This document shows positions 46,102-55,437 of a DNA stretch of 64,000 nucleotides, in pieces. The notes below the pieces were generated by a model. The model did no database searches and was not told the origin of the DNA. It saw only the letters and a program-made list of their open reading frames with translations. Within the stretch, counting starts at the first letter, position 1; each line of letters begins with the position of its first letter. Source of the DNA: Nitratireductor mangrovi (GTDB taxonomy: Bacteria > Pseudomonadota > Alphaproteobacteria > Rhizobiales > Rhizobiaceae); NCBI RefSeq assembly GCF_007922615.2, contig NZ_CP042301.2, forward strand, positions 2,108,001 through 2,172,000, in the 5' to 3' direction. The translations under genes were made by a program, and so were the position numbers.

Positions 46102-47469
46102 CTACCCCATCAGCGTCCGGTTGATGCTTTCGGCCGCGTCACGCCCTTGCGCCACCGCCGAGACGGTCAGGTCGTCGCCGCCATAAATGCAGTCGCCGCC
46201 GGCCCAGACCTTGGCCAGCGACGTCCGCCCTTCCTCGTCGACCTTGATGCGGCCTTTCTCGAGCGCGATCGCATTGCCGCTGCCATTCAGCGGTCCGACG
46301 TCGAAGCTCTGGCCGATCGCCTTGAACACCTGGTCGGCAGCGATCGTCATCGTCTCGCCGGTGCCGACCAGCGAGCCGCCCTGCATGCGCGTATATTCGA
46401 GTTCGACGCCGACCGTGGTGCCGTTGACCGAGACGACGCGCTTCGGCTGCAGCCAGTGGCGGATGGTCACGCCGTTGGAGGACGCCAGATCCTGCTCGAA
46501 CTCGGACGCGTTCATGTTGTCCTTGCCGCGCCGGTAGCAGATGGTCACCTCCTCCGCACCCAGCAGCTTGGACTGGATGGCGGCGTCGATCGCCGTCATG
46601 CCGCCGCCGATCACCACCACGCGCCGGCCGACGGGCAGACGTCCGAGGTCGTCCGCCTGCCTGACCCCGGCAATGAAGTCGACGGCGTTGGCCACCCCGG
46701 GCCCGTCCTCGCCTTCGGCGTGGAGCGCGTTGACCCCGGCCAGTCCCATGGCGAGGAACACCGCATCATATTCGCCGGTCAGATCGGCGAGCGCGAAATC
46801 GCGGCCAAGCGCCTTGCCGTTCTCGACCGTGATGCCGCCGATCGCCAGCAGGTAATCGACCTCAGCCTGGGCGAAGCCGTCGACGGTCTTGTAGGCGGCG
46901 ATGCCGTATTCGTTGAGCCCGCCCGGCCGCGGCCGCGCCTCCAGAATGGTGACGTCATGGCCATGCATGGCGAGGCGGTGCGCACAGGCGAGGCCAGCCG
47001 GCCCGGCACCGACCACGGCAATTTTTTTTCCGGTCGGTTTCGCCCGCTCGTAAAACTGCTTTTGCTGTGCCATCGCGGTGTCGGTGGCATAGCGCTGCAG
47101 CCTCCCGATCTGCACCGGCTTGCCTTCCGCCACCTCGCGCACGCACACCTCCTCGCACAGCGTCTCGGTCGGGCACACACGCGCGCACATGCCGCCGAGA
47201 ATGTTCTGGTCGAAGATGGTCTTGGCCGAACCGATCGGATTGCCGGTTGCGATCTGGCGGATGAACATCGGAATGTCGATCGACGTCGGACAGGCCTGCA
47301 TGCACGGCGCGTCATAGCAGAAATAGCAGCGGTCGGCCTCCACCGTCGCCTCGTGGCGGTCGAGCGGCGGATGCAGGTCGGAAAAGTTGTCGGCATATTG
47401 CGACGGCGACAGCCGTCCGGCGGCGATCCCGTCCTTGAACTGGCCTTCTGGCATCGGTCGGTTCCCCAT
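46102..47469 (-). CDS. preT: NAD-dependent dihydropyrimidine dehydrogenase, subunit PreT
   Basis: This 455-residue protein resembles the small subunit of glutamate synthase: N-terminal Fe-S cysteines (CYFCYDAPCMQACP and CARVCPTETLCEEVC), the FAD motif VVGAGPAGLACAH, the NAD motif VIGGGMTAIDAA, and the late FAD segment VWAGGDCIYGG. It passes electrons from NADH to PreA. AAGGAAAG precedes ATG 47469. A RutR-like sequence overlaps the likely promoter upstream. Confidence 0.94.
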   Translation of the reverse strand: MGNRPMPEGQFKDGIAAGRLSPSQYADNFSDLHPPLDRHEATVEADRCYFCYDAPCMQACPTSIDIPMFIRQIATGNPIGSAKTIFDQNILGGMCARVCPTETLCEEVCVREVAEGKPVQIGRLQRYATDTAMAQQKQFYERAKPTGKKIAVVGAGPAGLACAHRLAMHGHDVTILEARPRPGGLNEYGIAAYKTVDGFAQAEVDYLLAIGGITVENGKALGRDFALADLTGEYDAVFLAMGLAGVNALHAEGEDGPGVANAVDFIAGVRQADDLGRLPVGRRVVVIGGGMTAIDAAIQSKLLGAEEVTICYRRGKDNMNASEFEQDLASSNGVTIRHWLQPKRVVSVNGTTVGVELEYTRMQGGSLVGTGETMTIAADQVFKAIGQSFDVGPLNGSGNAIALEKGRIKVDEEGRTSLAKVWAGGDCIYGGDDLTVSAVAQGRDAAESINRTLMG

Positions 47470-47504
47470 TCTTTCCTTGGCCGAAGGCTAGCACGTTTTC
47501 TTTT

Positions 47505-47520
47505 TTTATCAATCGGTCAA
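47505..47520. promoter_or_regulatory. Second RutR-like site, upstream of preT
   Basis: TTTATCAATCGGTCAA matches the RutR consensus at 11 of 14 specified positions; read on the - strand, TTGACC forms the start of a possible -35 element 36 bases before preT. This would put both halves of the pathway under one regulator. Confidence 0.5.
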
Positions 47521-47552
47521 ATTTTGAGAAACCCTCCTAACGCTTGGTATTT

Positions 47553-47573
47553 ACTTGACTATTCTAATCAAGT
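47553..47573. repeat. Inverted repeat ACTTGA-N9-TCAAGT
   Basis: Perfect 6-bp arms surround a 9-base AT-rich spacer at the 3' end of the NmrA remnant and upstream of preT. It may be an operator or a leftover of the degraded gene; no regulator can be assigned. Confidence 0.3.
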
Positions 47574-48085
47574 TTATGGCGACCAAACTTCACCGGTCGC
47601 CGATTAGGCAGATGTCCGCCTTCGCGAAGCGCCGGCAGGAACACCTCCGCGGCGAAGTCCCTGAAACGGCGCGGCGCCTGGCCGGTCACCATCGCCACAT
47701 GGTCGGTCACGAAGTCTCCCCAGCCGGCGGCATAGGCAGCGCCATAGTCCCGAGTCAGCGCCGCCATCCATGAGCCCCACCCCGATCTCTCGACGAAGTC
47801 GAACGCGGCCTGAGGCGTGATCGGCTCATAGCGTATCGGCCTGCCCATCTGCTCGGAAAGCAGCCGTGCGACATGCTGAAAGCCGATCGATTCCGGACCG
47901 GTCAGTTCGAGCGCCCGGCCATCCCAGGCATCGCTTGTCGCGCACTTTGCGGCGCATAGCGCTATGTCGCGCGCATCGATCATGCCGACACGACCATCTC
48001 CGAACGCAACGGAGAACACACCTTCGCCGGCGATCTGCGCGCCGGCCAGCAACATGTTCTGCATGAAATAGCTGGGACGGAGAAG
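47564..48085 (-). pseudogene. NmrA-family NAD(P)-binding oxidoreductase, C-terminal remnant
   Basis: About 173 residues match the C-terminal two-thirds of NmrA-type proteins: LLRPSYFMQNMLLAGAQIAGEG, DGRVGMIDARDIALCA, ALELTGPESIGFQHVARLLSEQMGRPI and GQAPRRFRDFAAE. The N-terminal Rossmann part (GATGxxG) is absent; upstream codons instead run antisense into a LysR fragment. The gene is therefore truncated at its 5' end near 48086. It was probably an azoreductase or quinone reductase with a divergent LysR partner. It ends about 95 bases from preT. Confidence 0.7.
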
Positions 48086-48088
48086 CAC

Positions 48089-48250
48089 ATGCACGAGGGC
48101 GAACTGGAAAAGGGGCGTCTTGTCGAGGTCCTGCCTGGCTGGCAATTGCCCGAAATTTCGCTCTATGCCGTCTATGCCAGCAAGGTCGGTCTTTCCCGCC
48201 TCGCGCGCGCCTTCCTCGACGAGGTCTCCGCGCAGGCGGCGGCATTCTAG
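48089..48250 (+). pseudogene. LysR-family regulator, C-terminal remnant
   Basis: A 53-residue frame ending at TAG 48248 reads ELEKGRLVEVLPGWQL, then ISLYAVYASKVGLSRLARAF, which is the closing part of a LysR inducer-binding domain (the family ends GxLVxVLPxW then LYAVYPSxxxLSxxxRAF). The other 240 or so residues are missing. The fragment begins exactly where the opposite-strand NmrA fragment ends, so one deletion probably removed both 5' ends and the shared promoter. Confidence 0.65.
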
Positions 48251-48292
48251 CCGCCGGCACCGAGGGAGGCCGGCTCTTCCCGAGTCGTGCGG

Positions 48293-51142
48293 CTAGCGCG
48301 GTTTCTTGCCGAACACCTTGACGTATTCGTCGACGCCGCCCTTGGCGAGCGCCTTGGCCTGCTTCACCCAGTCCTCGCGCTCGATGCGGCCATGGAATTT
48401 GAGATGACCGTCGACCCATTCGCGCTCGGCCTTCTTCCACGACGCGACCTGACCGTAGGTGTAGATGCCGAGCCCGTGAAGAATGCCTTCGATCTTGGGC
48501 CCGACGCCGGAGATCAGCTTGAGATCGTCGGGCTTGGCGGGCTTCTTGATGCCGGCGGGCCGGTTCCTGTCCGGATCGGGCGTCGCCTTGCCGGCCACCG
48601 AACTTTTCTTGCGCGCGGCTGCCGACGGCGCCTTCCTCGCTGCCTTCGGAGCCGGGCCTGTCTCCGCCAGTTCGGCACGTGTTACCTTCTTCGGGCCTTG
48701 GGACGTCACCTTGCGGCGTCCGAGGTCACCGTCGGCGGTCGCCGGCTTCGCCGTGCGCGGCCGTTTCGCCGTCGCCGGCTTGGTCGTCGCGCTTACCGCC
48801 TGACGGCCCGACCCCGCCTCGGTCATGAGCTTCGCCGGCGCGGACTCGCCGGGCACGGCCGAAGCCTTGCGGGTCGCGCGGCCCTTGCCGGTCTTCGTTG
48901 CCGCGGCCTTGCGCGCTTGCGGAATTTCGCCCTTCGCCGTCTGGCCGGCAGCGGCCTTGCCCTTGGTCGCGGCCTTGCCCTTCGCAGCCCTGGCTGCTGC
49001 CTGCTTGCGCTTGGATTCCTCAACCTTGCCGGCGCCGACCTCGAAGCTGATCACCGGCCCCATCTCGCCGAGAATATCGTCGTCGAGCCAGCACAGGCTC
49101 TTGTGACCGTTGCCGAGTTCCTTGAGCGGCGGCACCTCGGTCTCGCATTTGTTGCCGGGCACCCGCGACTTCCAGCGGCAGCGCGTCTGGAACGGACAGC
49201 CCGTCGGCGGGTTGAGCGCCGAAGGAATGTCGCCTTCCAGCACGATGTGCTCCTTGACCACGCTGGTGTCGGCAATCGGGATCGCCGAAAGCAGCGCCTC
49301 GGTATAGGGGTGATAGGGCGGCGCGAAGATCTGGTCGGTCGTGCCCTGCTCGACGATGTAGCCGAGATACATCACCACCACCCGGTCGGCGAGATAGCGC
49401 ACCACCGACAGATCGTGGCTGATGAACAGCATCGTCGTCTTGTTCTTGCGCTGGATGTCCATCAGCAGTTCGGTGACCGCCGCCTGCACCGACACGTCGA
49501 GGGCCGAAACCGGCTCGTCGGCCACCACCACCTTGGCGTTGCCAGCGAACGCACGCGCCACGCCGATGCGCTGCTTCTGGCCGCCGGAGAGCTGGCGTGG
49601 CATGCGGACCGCGAAGGCGCGCGGCAGCTTCACCAGGTCGAGCAGCTCCAGCATCCGCTTCTGTCGGTCGGCCTGGGTCTTGCCGACATTGAACTTCTCC
49701 AGCGTGCGGATGATCTGCGAACCGACCGAGTGGCTCGGGTTGAGCGTGTCGAACGGGTTCTGGAACACCATCTGGATCGAGGAAATGGTGTCGACGTCGC
49801 GTTCCTCGATCGGCGTCGACTGGATTTCCTTGTTGCCGAGCGTCACGGTGCCGTCCGTCGCCGTCTCCAGGCCCAGAAGCACCTTGGCCAGCGTGGACTT
49901 GCCGCAACCGGATTCGCCGACGATCGCCACCGTCTCGGATTCGCGCGCCTCGAAGCTGATCGTCTCGTTGGCCTTGACCGTGCGTGTCTCGGCCCCGCCG
50001 AAGATCGCGTTGGCGGCAACGTGGTAATATTTCTTCAGATTGTCGATAATCAGCGCCGGCGCGCCGGGCTTGGCCGGCTCGTTCTCCACCACCGCACCTT
50101 CCGGCAACGCGTCCCAGTCGAGTTCATTGAAGCGCACGCAGCGGCTCATGTGCCGGTCGTGGCCCTTGACCTCGATCATCGGGATCTCGGCCGCGTTGCA
50201 GACGCCTTCCACGAAATGGTGGCAGCGCGGCGCGAAGTTGCAGCCCACAGGGCGTTCCTGCGGCAACGGCAATTGGCCAGGGATCGCGATCAGCGGCCGC
50301 GAGTTCTTGTCGGCGCCGGGCAGCGGGATCGAACGGAACAGGCCTTGCGTGTAGGGGTGGCGCATATGGTTGAAGACGTCGTCGATATTGCCGGTCTCCA
50401 CCGCCTCGCCCGAATACATCACCGTGATGCGGTCGCAGGTCTCCAGGATCAGGCCGAGATTGTGCGACACGAAGATCATCGACGTGCCGAACTCCTTGCC
50501 GAGCCCCTTGACCAGTTCGACAATGCCGGCCTCGACGGTGACGTCGAGCGCGGTGGTCGGCTCGTCGAGCAAAAGCAGCGCCGGCTTGGAAAGCAGAGCC
50601 ATCGCGATCACGATACGCTGCTGCTGGCCGCCTGAAAGCTGGTGAGGGTAGGAGCGCATCATGCGTTCCGGGTCGGGCAGACGCACCGCGCGCACCATCT
50701 CCAGCGCGCGGTTATAGGCCTCCTCCTTGGACACCTTGTCATGCAGCAGCGGCACTTCCATCAGCTGCTGGCCGACCTTCATCGCCGGGTTCAGGCTCGC
50801 CATCGGCTCCTGATAGATCATGGCGATCTCGTTGCCGCGGATGTGGCGCAGTTCCTCCTCCGACATGTCGCCCATGTCGCGGCCCTTGAACTTGATGCGC
50901 CCGCCGACGATCTGCCCGACATTGGAAAGGTCGCGCATAATGCCGAGCGACACGGTCGACTTGCCGCAGCCGGATTCCCCGACGATGCCCATCGCCTCGC
51001 CTGGCATCACCGTGCAGGAGAAATCCATCACCGCCGGAATCTCGCCCTTTCGGGTGAAGAACGAGATCGACAGGTTCTCGATTTCGAGGATCGGCTCCGC
51101 CGCCTGGTTCTGGCTTCGCGTGATGCTGATGGCTTCGTTCAT
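48293..51142 (-). CDS. Fused dual ABC ATPase (DppD-DppF type) with Lys/Ala linker and NuoE-like helix-hairpin domain
   Basis: This 949-residue protein joins two peptide-importer ATPases. ATPase 1 has Walker A GESGCGKST (55-63), signature LSGGQQQR and LLLLDEPTTALD. ATPase 2 has Walker A near 408-416, signature LSGGQKQR near 515 and VVADEPVSALD. Each ends in an oligopeptide-binding-type Cys segment (CNFAPRCHHF, CPFQTRCRWK). Residues about 700-873 form a low-complexity Lys/Ala/Pro linker. Residues 874-949 (LKLISGVGPKIEGILHGLG to VFGKKPR) match the helix-hairpin-helix tail found on rhizobial NuoE. The tail's job here is unknown. It follows two permeases and a binding-protein gene. Confidence 0.9.
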   Translation of the reverse strand: MNEAISITRSQNQAAEPILEIENLSISFFTRKGEIPAVMDFSCTVMPGEAMGIVGESGCGKSTVSLGIMRDLSNVGQIVGGRIKFKGRDMGDMSEEELRHIRGNEIAMIYQEPMASLNPAMKVGQQLMEVPLLHDKVSKEEAYNRALEMVRAVRLPDPERMMRSYPHQLSGGQQQRIVIAMALLSKPALLLLDEPTTALDVTVEAGIVELVKGLGKEFGTSMIFVSHNLGLILETCDRITVMYSGEAVETGNIDDVFNHMRHPYTQGLFRSIPLPGADKNSRPLIAIPGQLPLPQERPVGCNFAPRCHHFVEGVCNAAEIPMIEVKGHDRHMSRCVRFNELDWDALPEGAVVENEPAKPGAPALIIDNLKKYYHVAANAIFGGAETRTVKANETISFEARESETVAIVGESGCGKSTLAKVLLGLETATDGTVTLGNKEIQSTPIEERDVDTISSIQMVFQNPFDTLNPSHSVGSQIIRTLEKFNVGKTQADRQKRMLELLDLVKLPRAFAVRMPRQLSGGQKQRIGVARAFAGNAKVVVADEPVSALDVSVQAAVTELLMDIQRKNKTTMLFISHDLSVVRYLADRVVVMYLGYIVEQGTTDQIFAPPYHPYTEALLSAIPIADTSVVKEHIVLEGDIPSALNPPTGCPFQTRCRWKSRVPGNKCETEVPPLKELGNGHKSLCWLDDDILGEMGPVISFEVGAGKVEESKRKQAAARAAKGKAATKGKAAAGQTAKGEIPQARKAAATKTGKGRATRKASAVPGESAPAKLMTEAGSGRQAVSATTKPATAKRPRTAKPATADGDLGRRKVTSQGPKKVTRAELAETGPAPKAARKAPSAAARKKSSVAGKATPDPDRNRPAGIKKPAKPDDLKLISGVGPKIEGILHGLGIYTYGQVASWKKAEREWVDGHLKFHGRIEREDWVKQAKALAKGGVDEYVKVFGKKPR

Positions 51143-51171
51143 TGCGTCGCTCTCAGTGATCGGTCGGTCGT

Positions 51172-51193
51172 CCGCCCCGGGATCGCGGGGCGG
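51172..51193 (-). repeat. GC hairpin between permease and ATPase genes
   Basis: CCGCCCCG (51172-51179) and CGGGGCGG (51186-51193) form a perfect 8-bp stem around a 6-base loop, with no T-run. It lies inside the operon downstream of the DppC-like gene and may protect mRNA ends or reduce read-through. Confidence 0.4.
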
Positions 51194-51217
51194 CTGCGAA
51201 TAGGGTGGCGCTCCGCG

Positions 51218-52375
51218 TCAGTCCTTCAAGGATTCCTCCCTGAGCGCGTCGGCGAGCAGGTTCAGGCCGAGCACGAAAGACATCAGTGCGAAGACCGGCG
51301 GCAGCGCGGGGTGCACGAAGGCGCGCAAAAGTCGGCTCGATTCCTTGATGCCGGTGCCCCAGTCGGGGCTTTCGGGAGCCAGGCCGAGGCCGAAATAGCC
51401 GAGCGTGCCGAGCAGGATGGTGGTGTAGCCGATCCTCAGGCAGATATCGACGATCAGCGGCCCGCGCGCGTTCGGCAGCACTTCCCACAGCATGATGTAC
51501 CACGGGTTCTCGCCCCGGGTCTGGGCCGCGGCCACATAGTCGCGCGTCTTGATGTCCATCACCAGCCCCCGCACGATGCGGAACACGCCGGGCGAGGAGG
51601 CAAACACCACCGCCACGAAGATGTTGAGCTCGTTCGGCTCGATCGAGATGATGCCGAACGGATCGGCATCGAAGACGAGCCCGAGATAGACCCAGCCGCC
51701 GATCAGCACGGTCAGCACCAACTGCACGACCAGCAATTGCGGCCGGCTCTTGAAGCGCGTGTAGAACAGCGTGCAGAAGAAGATGATCGGGAACAGGAAG
51801 AACACACCCGCCATCGCATAGGGGATCGGGGTGTCCATGATGCCCGGCGTGACCAGCAGGTAGAACAGCAGGATCACGGGGAAGGCCAGCACCAGATTGG
51901 CGAGGAACGACAGGATCGTGTCCACCCGGCCGCCATAATATCCCGCGGGCAGTCCCAGCGTCGTGCCTACCATCAGCGCGAACAGCGTCGCCGCCGGCGC
52001 GATGATCAGCACGATCTGGCTGCCATAGACCATGCGCGAGAAGACGTCGCGCGCCAGCCGGTCACCGCCGAACAGGAAGATCTTGCCGCTTTCCGGCTCG
52101 ATCGCGCCCGGAAACGCGTTCTTCATGACGAAGAGCTGGTCGAGCGGCGCGAACGGCGCCACCGTATCGGCGAAGATCGCCGTGAACAGCCAGAACAGGC
52201 AGATCGACACGCCGGCGATGCCGACGCCATTGTCGAACAGCTGGCCGTAGAGGCCGAGCCGCTTCTTGTAGGCGAAACTCAGACCGAGGATGACCGCGAT
52301 CGCCAGCCACACCGGCCAGAACTGCGCGATCACCCCGAGAATGATGCGGAACGCACCGACATATTCAAGTTGCAT
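51218..52375 (-). CDS. Peptide-type ABC permease (DppC-like)
   Basis: This 385-residue permease has an N-terminal helix (WPVWLAIAVILGLSFAYK), an extra pair of helices, and the BPD domain; the EAA loop is AAQTRGENPWYIMLWEVLPNARGPLIV, as in DppC/OppC. It is longer than typical DppC (about 300), with an insert holding hydrophobic segments (around MAGVFFLFPIIFFCTLFY). It pairs with the DppB-like protein 9 bases upstream. The substrate is unknown; peptide or opine-like compounds are usual for the family. Confidence 0.87.
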   Translation of the reverse strand: MQLEYVGAFRIILGVIAQFWPVWLAIAVILGLSFAYKKRLGLYGQLFDNGVGIAGVSICLFWLFTAIFADTVAPFAPLDQLFVMKNAFPGAIEPESGKIFLFGGDRLARDVFSRMVYGSQIVLIIAPAATLFALMVGTTLGLPAGYYGGRVDTILSFLANLVLAFPVILLFYLLVTPGIMDTPIPYAMAGVFFLFPIIFFCTLFYTRFKSRPQLLVVQLVLTVLIGGWVYLGLVFDADPFGIISIEPNELNIFVAVVFASSPGVFRIVRGLVMDIKTRDYVAAAQTRGENPWYIMLWEVLPNARGPLIVDICLRIGYTTILLGTLGYFGLGLAPESPDWGTGIKESSRLLRAFVHPALPPVFALMSFVLGLNLLADALREESLKD

Positions 52376-52384
52376 CCGCCCCTC

Positions 52385-53422
52385 CTATTGCACGCGGATG
52401 CGCGGGTTGAGAAATGCGTAGCCGATATCCGAGATCAGCTGCGTGGAAAGCACGACGAACACCGACACCAGCGAGCACCCGAGCAACAGATCGATATCGT
52501 TGTTGCCCGCCGCCTCGACCAGCGTGAAACCGAAACCCTGGTAGCGGAACATCACCTCGACGATGACCACCCCGGTCAGGAGCCACGGAAACTGCAGCAT
52601 GATGACGGTGAACGGCGCGATCAGCGCATTCCTGAGCGCGTGCTTCACGACGACGGCGTTGAAGGCCAGCCCCTTGAGCCGCGCAGTCCGGATATATTGC
52701 TGGGTCATGACCTCGACCATCGAGGCCCGCGTCATCCGCGCGATGTAGCCGATGCCGTAGATCGCCATCGTCATCACTGGCAGCGTGAAATTGTAGAAGC
52801 TGACGCCCTGGCTGGTTGCCGTCGCCGCGGAGCCGTTGAGCCAGCCGAGCCATGAGGCGAACACCACCGTGAAGATGACGCCCGAGACATATTCCGGCGT
52901 CGCCGTCGTGGTGATGGACGCGACCGACAGACTTCGGTCGGTCCGCGTCCCCTCGCGCATGCCGGCAAGCACGCCGATCAGCAGCGAGACCGGCACCATC
53001 ACCACCATCACCCAGAACATGAGGATGCCGGTGGCGCCCAGCGCCGGGAACAGCTTTTCCGAGACCGGCACCTTGAACTTGGTCGAGCAGCCGAAGTCAC
53101 CCTGCAGGATACCGCCGTAATAGGCCCGGGCAGGTTCATCGCAGTAGGAGAACCGCGGCACGGCCTCGCCCGTCTCGGGATCGACATTCGGCTGCTTCTG
53201 CATGACGCCGAGCCACTGCCCGTAGCGCACGAAGAAGTTCTGCCGGTAGCCGTTCCTCTGCAGCCACTTCTCGAGATCTTCCTGGGTGGAACGCATGTCC
53301 AGCTGACTGATGGCCAGCTTTTTCAGGTTCGGTTCGAGATTGACCAGAAAGAACACGACCAGCGTCAGGCACAGCATGGTCAGTGCCATGACGCCGAGAC
53401 GGCGAAGTATGAACGTCAGCAC
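52385..53422 (-). CDS. Peptide-type ABC permease (DppB-like)
   Basis: This 345-residue permease begins MLTFILRRLGVMALTMLCLTLVVFF, the DppB/OppB N-terminal helix, followed by a periplasmic domain of about 100 residues with an inserted Cys pair (YCDEPARAYYGGILQGDFGCS). The cytoplasmic EAA loop is IRTARLKGLAFNAVVVKHALRNAL. It is the first permease gene after the binding-protein gene, and a terminator-like hairpin separates the two. Confidence 0.88.
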   Translation of the reverse strand: MLTFILRRLGVMALTMLCLTLVVFFLVNLEPNLKKLAISQLDMRSTQEDLEKWLQRNGYRQNFFVRYGQWLGVMQKQPNVDPETGEAVPRFSYCDEPARAYYGGILQGDFGCSTKFKVPVSEKLFPALGATGILMFWVMVVMVPVSLLIGVLAGMREGTRTDRSLSVASITTTATPEYVSGVIFTVVFASWLGWLNGSAATATSQGVSFYNFTLPVMTMAIYGIGYIARMTRASMVEVMTQQYIRTARLKGLAFNAVVVKHALRNALIAPFTVIMLQFPWLLTGVVIVEVMFRYQGFGFTLVEAAGNNDIDLLLGCSLVSVFVVLSTQLISDIGYAFLNPRIRVQ

Positions 53423-53470
53423 GTTGCCCCCTTCCCCTCGGCCGGGGTCTTATTCTTGTTCATGAAAAGC

Positions 53471-53498
53471 AAGGAAGGGGCCTGCAGGCCCCTTCCTT
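53471..53498 (-). terminator. Strong hairpin between the binding-protein and permease genes
   Basis: AAGGAAGGGGCC (53471-53482), TGCA, and GGCCCCTTCCTT (53487-53498) form a perfect 12-bp stem followed on the - strand by GCTTTTC. It lies 9 bases after the binding-protein stop. Partial termination here would give far more binding protein than permease, as is common in ABC importers. Confidence 0.7.
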
Positions 53499-53507
53499 CT
53501 GTCGCAA

Positions 53508-55157
53508 TCAGGCGTCGAGCCAGACGTTTTCGAGATCGATCTCGAAGGTCTGATGCATGCCGTGATTCTTCACTTCCGGCGCCGAGTGATTGTAGATCTT
53601 GCGCCAGTAAGGCTGGATGATGATGCCCGAGCTCTGGATGATCTCCTCGATCTCCTTCATCACCTCGCGGCGCTTGTCGGCGTCCGGGATCGAAAGGGCC
53701 GCATTGATCTTCTCGTCAAGCTCCGGGTTGGAATAGCCGGCCTCGTTCCACGCCTCGCCCGAACGGTAGGCAAGCGCGATGACCTGGATGCCCAGCGGGC
53801 GCATGTTCCAGTTGGTCATCGAGTACGGATACTTGGTCCAGTCGTTCCAGAAGGTCGAGCCCGGCAGCACCGTGCGCTTGACCTTGAAGCCGGCATCGCG
53901 GAGCTGGGCGGCGATGGTGTCGCCGGTGTTCTTGTGCCAGTCCTCGTCGACCGTGATGAGCTCATGCTCGTAGTCCATCTGGCCGGCCTCTTCCATGAGC
54001 GCCTTGGCCTTCTCGACGTCCCGGCTGATCGCCGGCAGTTCGGCATACTCGGGATGGATCGGGCAGACATGGTGGTTCTCGGCCGGGTCGCCGGCATTGC
54101 CATAGCCGAGCGCCAGCACGATATTGTTGTCGACCGCGAGCTGCAGCGCGTTGCGCACCTTCTGGTCTGTGTAGGGTGCGTTGTTGACATTGGTGCGCGC
54201 AACGATCGTGGCCGCCGTCACGACTTCCGACTTCACCATGCCGATGCCGTCCATGATGTCGACATAGTCGGCCGTGGTCTCGAAATTGGTGTGGACCTCG
54301 CCGGATTCGAAGGCCGAGACCATCGCCGAGGGATCGGTGCCGTAGTCGATGAACTCGATACCGTCGAGATGAGCTTCGCCGCCCCACCACGAGCCGTTCT
54401 CGCGCCGCTTCAGCACGACGCGGTTGCCGACCTCGTAGGAGACCAGCTCGAATGCGCCGGTGCCGATCGGGTTGGCGACCCAGTCGCTGCCGGTCTCCTC
54501 ATAGCTGGGATGCACGATCAGGCCCGGATAGTCGGCCATGCCCGGAATGATCGAGATGTCCGACTTGTTGAGGTTGAGCTTGATCGTGTAGTCGTCGACC
54601 TTCTCGATCGCGCCGTCGCGCGCCTTCTTCGTGTCCGGATCCTGGAGCGACGCCATGCGCGCGGCCATGGAATTGCCCTCGGCATTGCCGTCGCACCAGC
54701 GTGTGATGTTGAAGATGATGTCGTCGGCCGTCAGCGTGTCGCCATTGTTCCAGGTCACGCCTTGGCGCACTTTCAGGACGTATTCGGTCGCGTCGTCATT
54801 GACTTCCCAGCCTTCCAGCAGGCGCGGCTCGAAGGTGAACTCGCGGGTGTACTTCACCAGCGGCTCCAGCGTCTGGCGCGCGGCGTTGGCCATTTCCGAC
54901 CAGTCCCAGGTGCGCGGGTCCTTCTGCTCCTTGACCAGCATGGCGACCTTCAGCACGCCACCCTTCTTGGGCTCCTGCGCCATCGCCGGAGTCGGCGCCG
55001 CAAGGCCGAGCAAGCCATAGGCCATCGCCGTCGAAGCGCCCATCGCGCTGGCGACCGCCAGGAACTCGCGACGGTCCATCTCGCCCGCTTTCGCACTTTC
55101 GGCGAGCTGGGCAACCTTCTCGGGTACGCGGTCGCCATTGCTCTTGTAGAACGTCAT
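53508..55157 (-). CDS. ABC transporter substrate-binding protein, family 5 (peptide type)
   Basis: This 549-residue SBP_bac_5 protein has a twin-arginine-like export signal ([22 protein letters not shown], from about residue 27, preceded by a charged extension). The mature part has [13 protein letters not shown] N-terminal segments, [29 protein letters not shown] and [23 protein letters not shown]. It captures peptides or similar ligands in the periplasm. GGGAGAG precedes the ATG. It is the first gene of the operon and has its own promoter-like sequence. Confidence 0.9.
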   Translation of the reverse strand: MTFYKSNGDRVPEKVAQLAESAKAGEMDRREFLAVASAMGASTAMAYGLLGLAAPTPAMAQEPKKGGVLKVAMLVKEQKDPRTWDWSEMANAARQTLEPLVKYTREFTFEPRLLEGWEVNDDATEYVLKVRQGVTWNNGDTLTADDIIFNITRWCDGNAEGNSMAARMASLQDPDTKKARDGAIEKVDDYTIKLNLNKSDISIIPGMADYPGLIVHPSYEETGSDWVANPIGTGAFELVSYEVGNRVVLKRRENGSWWGGEAHLDGIEFIDYGTDPSAMVSAFESGEVHTNFETTADYVDIMDGIGMVKSEVVTAATIVARTNVNNAPYTDQKVRNALQLAVDNNIVLALGYGNAGDPAENHHVCPIHPEYAELPAISRDVEKAKALMEEAGQMDYEHELITVDEDWHKNTGDTIAAQLRDAGFKVKRTVLPGSTFWNDWTKYPYSMTNWNMRPLGIQVIALAYRSGEAWNEAGYSNPELDEKINAALSIPDADKRREVMKEIEEIIQSSGIIIQPYWRKIYNHSAPEVKNHGMHQTFEIDLENVWLDA

Positions 55158-55189
55158 TGCACTCTCCCATTTTTGGCTTTTCGCCTGTT

Positions 55190-55218
55190 AGCATTTCGCA
55201 TCCGGCCCCCTTTGTCAA
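55190..55218 (-). promoter_or_regulatory. Sigma-70-type promoter for the peptide ABC operon
   Basis: On the - strand TTGACA (55218-55213) is followed after 17 bases by AATGCT (55195-55190), placing a start of transcription near 55183, 25 or so bases before the ATG. The -35 is perfect; the -10 is weak, as is common in alphaproteobacteria. Confidence 0.5.
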
Positions 55219-55437
55219 AACGGGGTTGCCGGAAGGTGTCCCGCCGGAAATGTGCAACTTTGCCGTCCGCCAAGATGCTGCAATTGCGACAAGTTTGGCG
55301 CAGAAAAGTCATGAGCGCTTCGAATTTCTGCAAGCCGGGCGCCCCGACGTGGCGGCTTGCGCAACAAATCCCCGCGATGCTGCGGCGCGACATCTCCGAC
55401 GCGCAGGAGCCAGCCCGGTTGGCGCGGCGGGGGAGAC

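Noticed and set aside
47553..47573. ACTTGA-N9-TCAAGT as a RutR site
   Set aside because: It does not match the RutR consensus; the better match lies at 47505-47520.
48600..49020. Low-complexity Lys/Ala stretch as a DNA repeat or recombination site
   Set aside because: It is the coding linker of the ATPase fusion in an uninterrupted frame, not a separate repeat array.
50642..52855. Long + strand open frame (737 codons) antisense to the ABC transporter genes
   Set aside because: It is a His/Arg/Asp/Gln-rich shadow frame of genes with clear families on the other strand; no family signs, no ribosome site.
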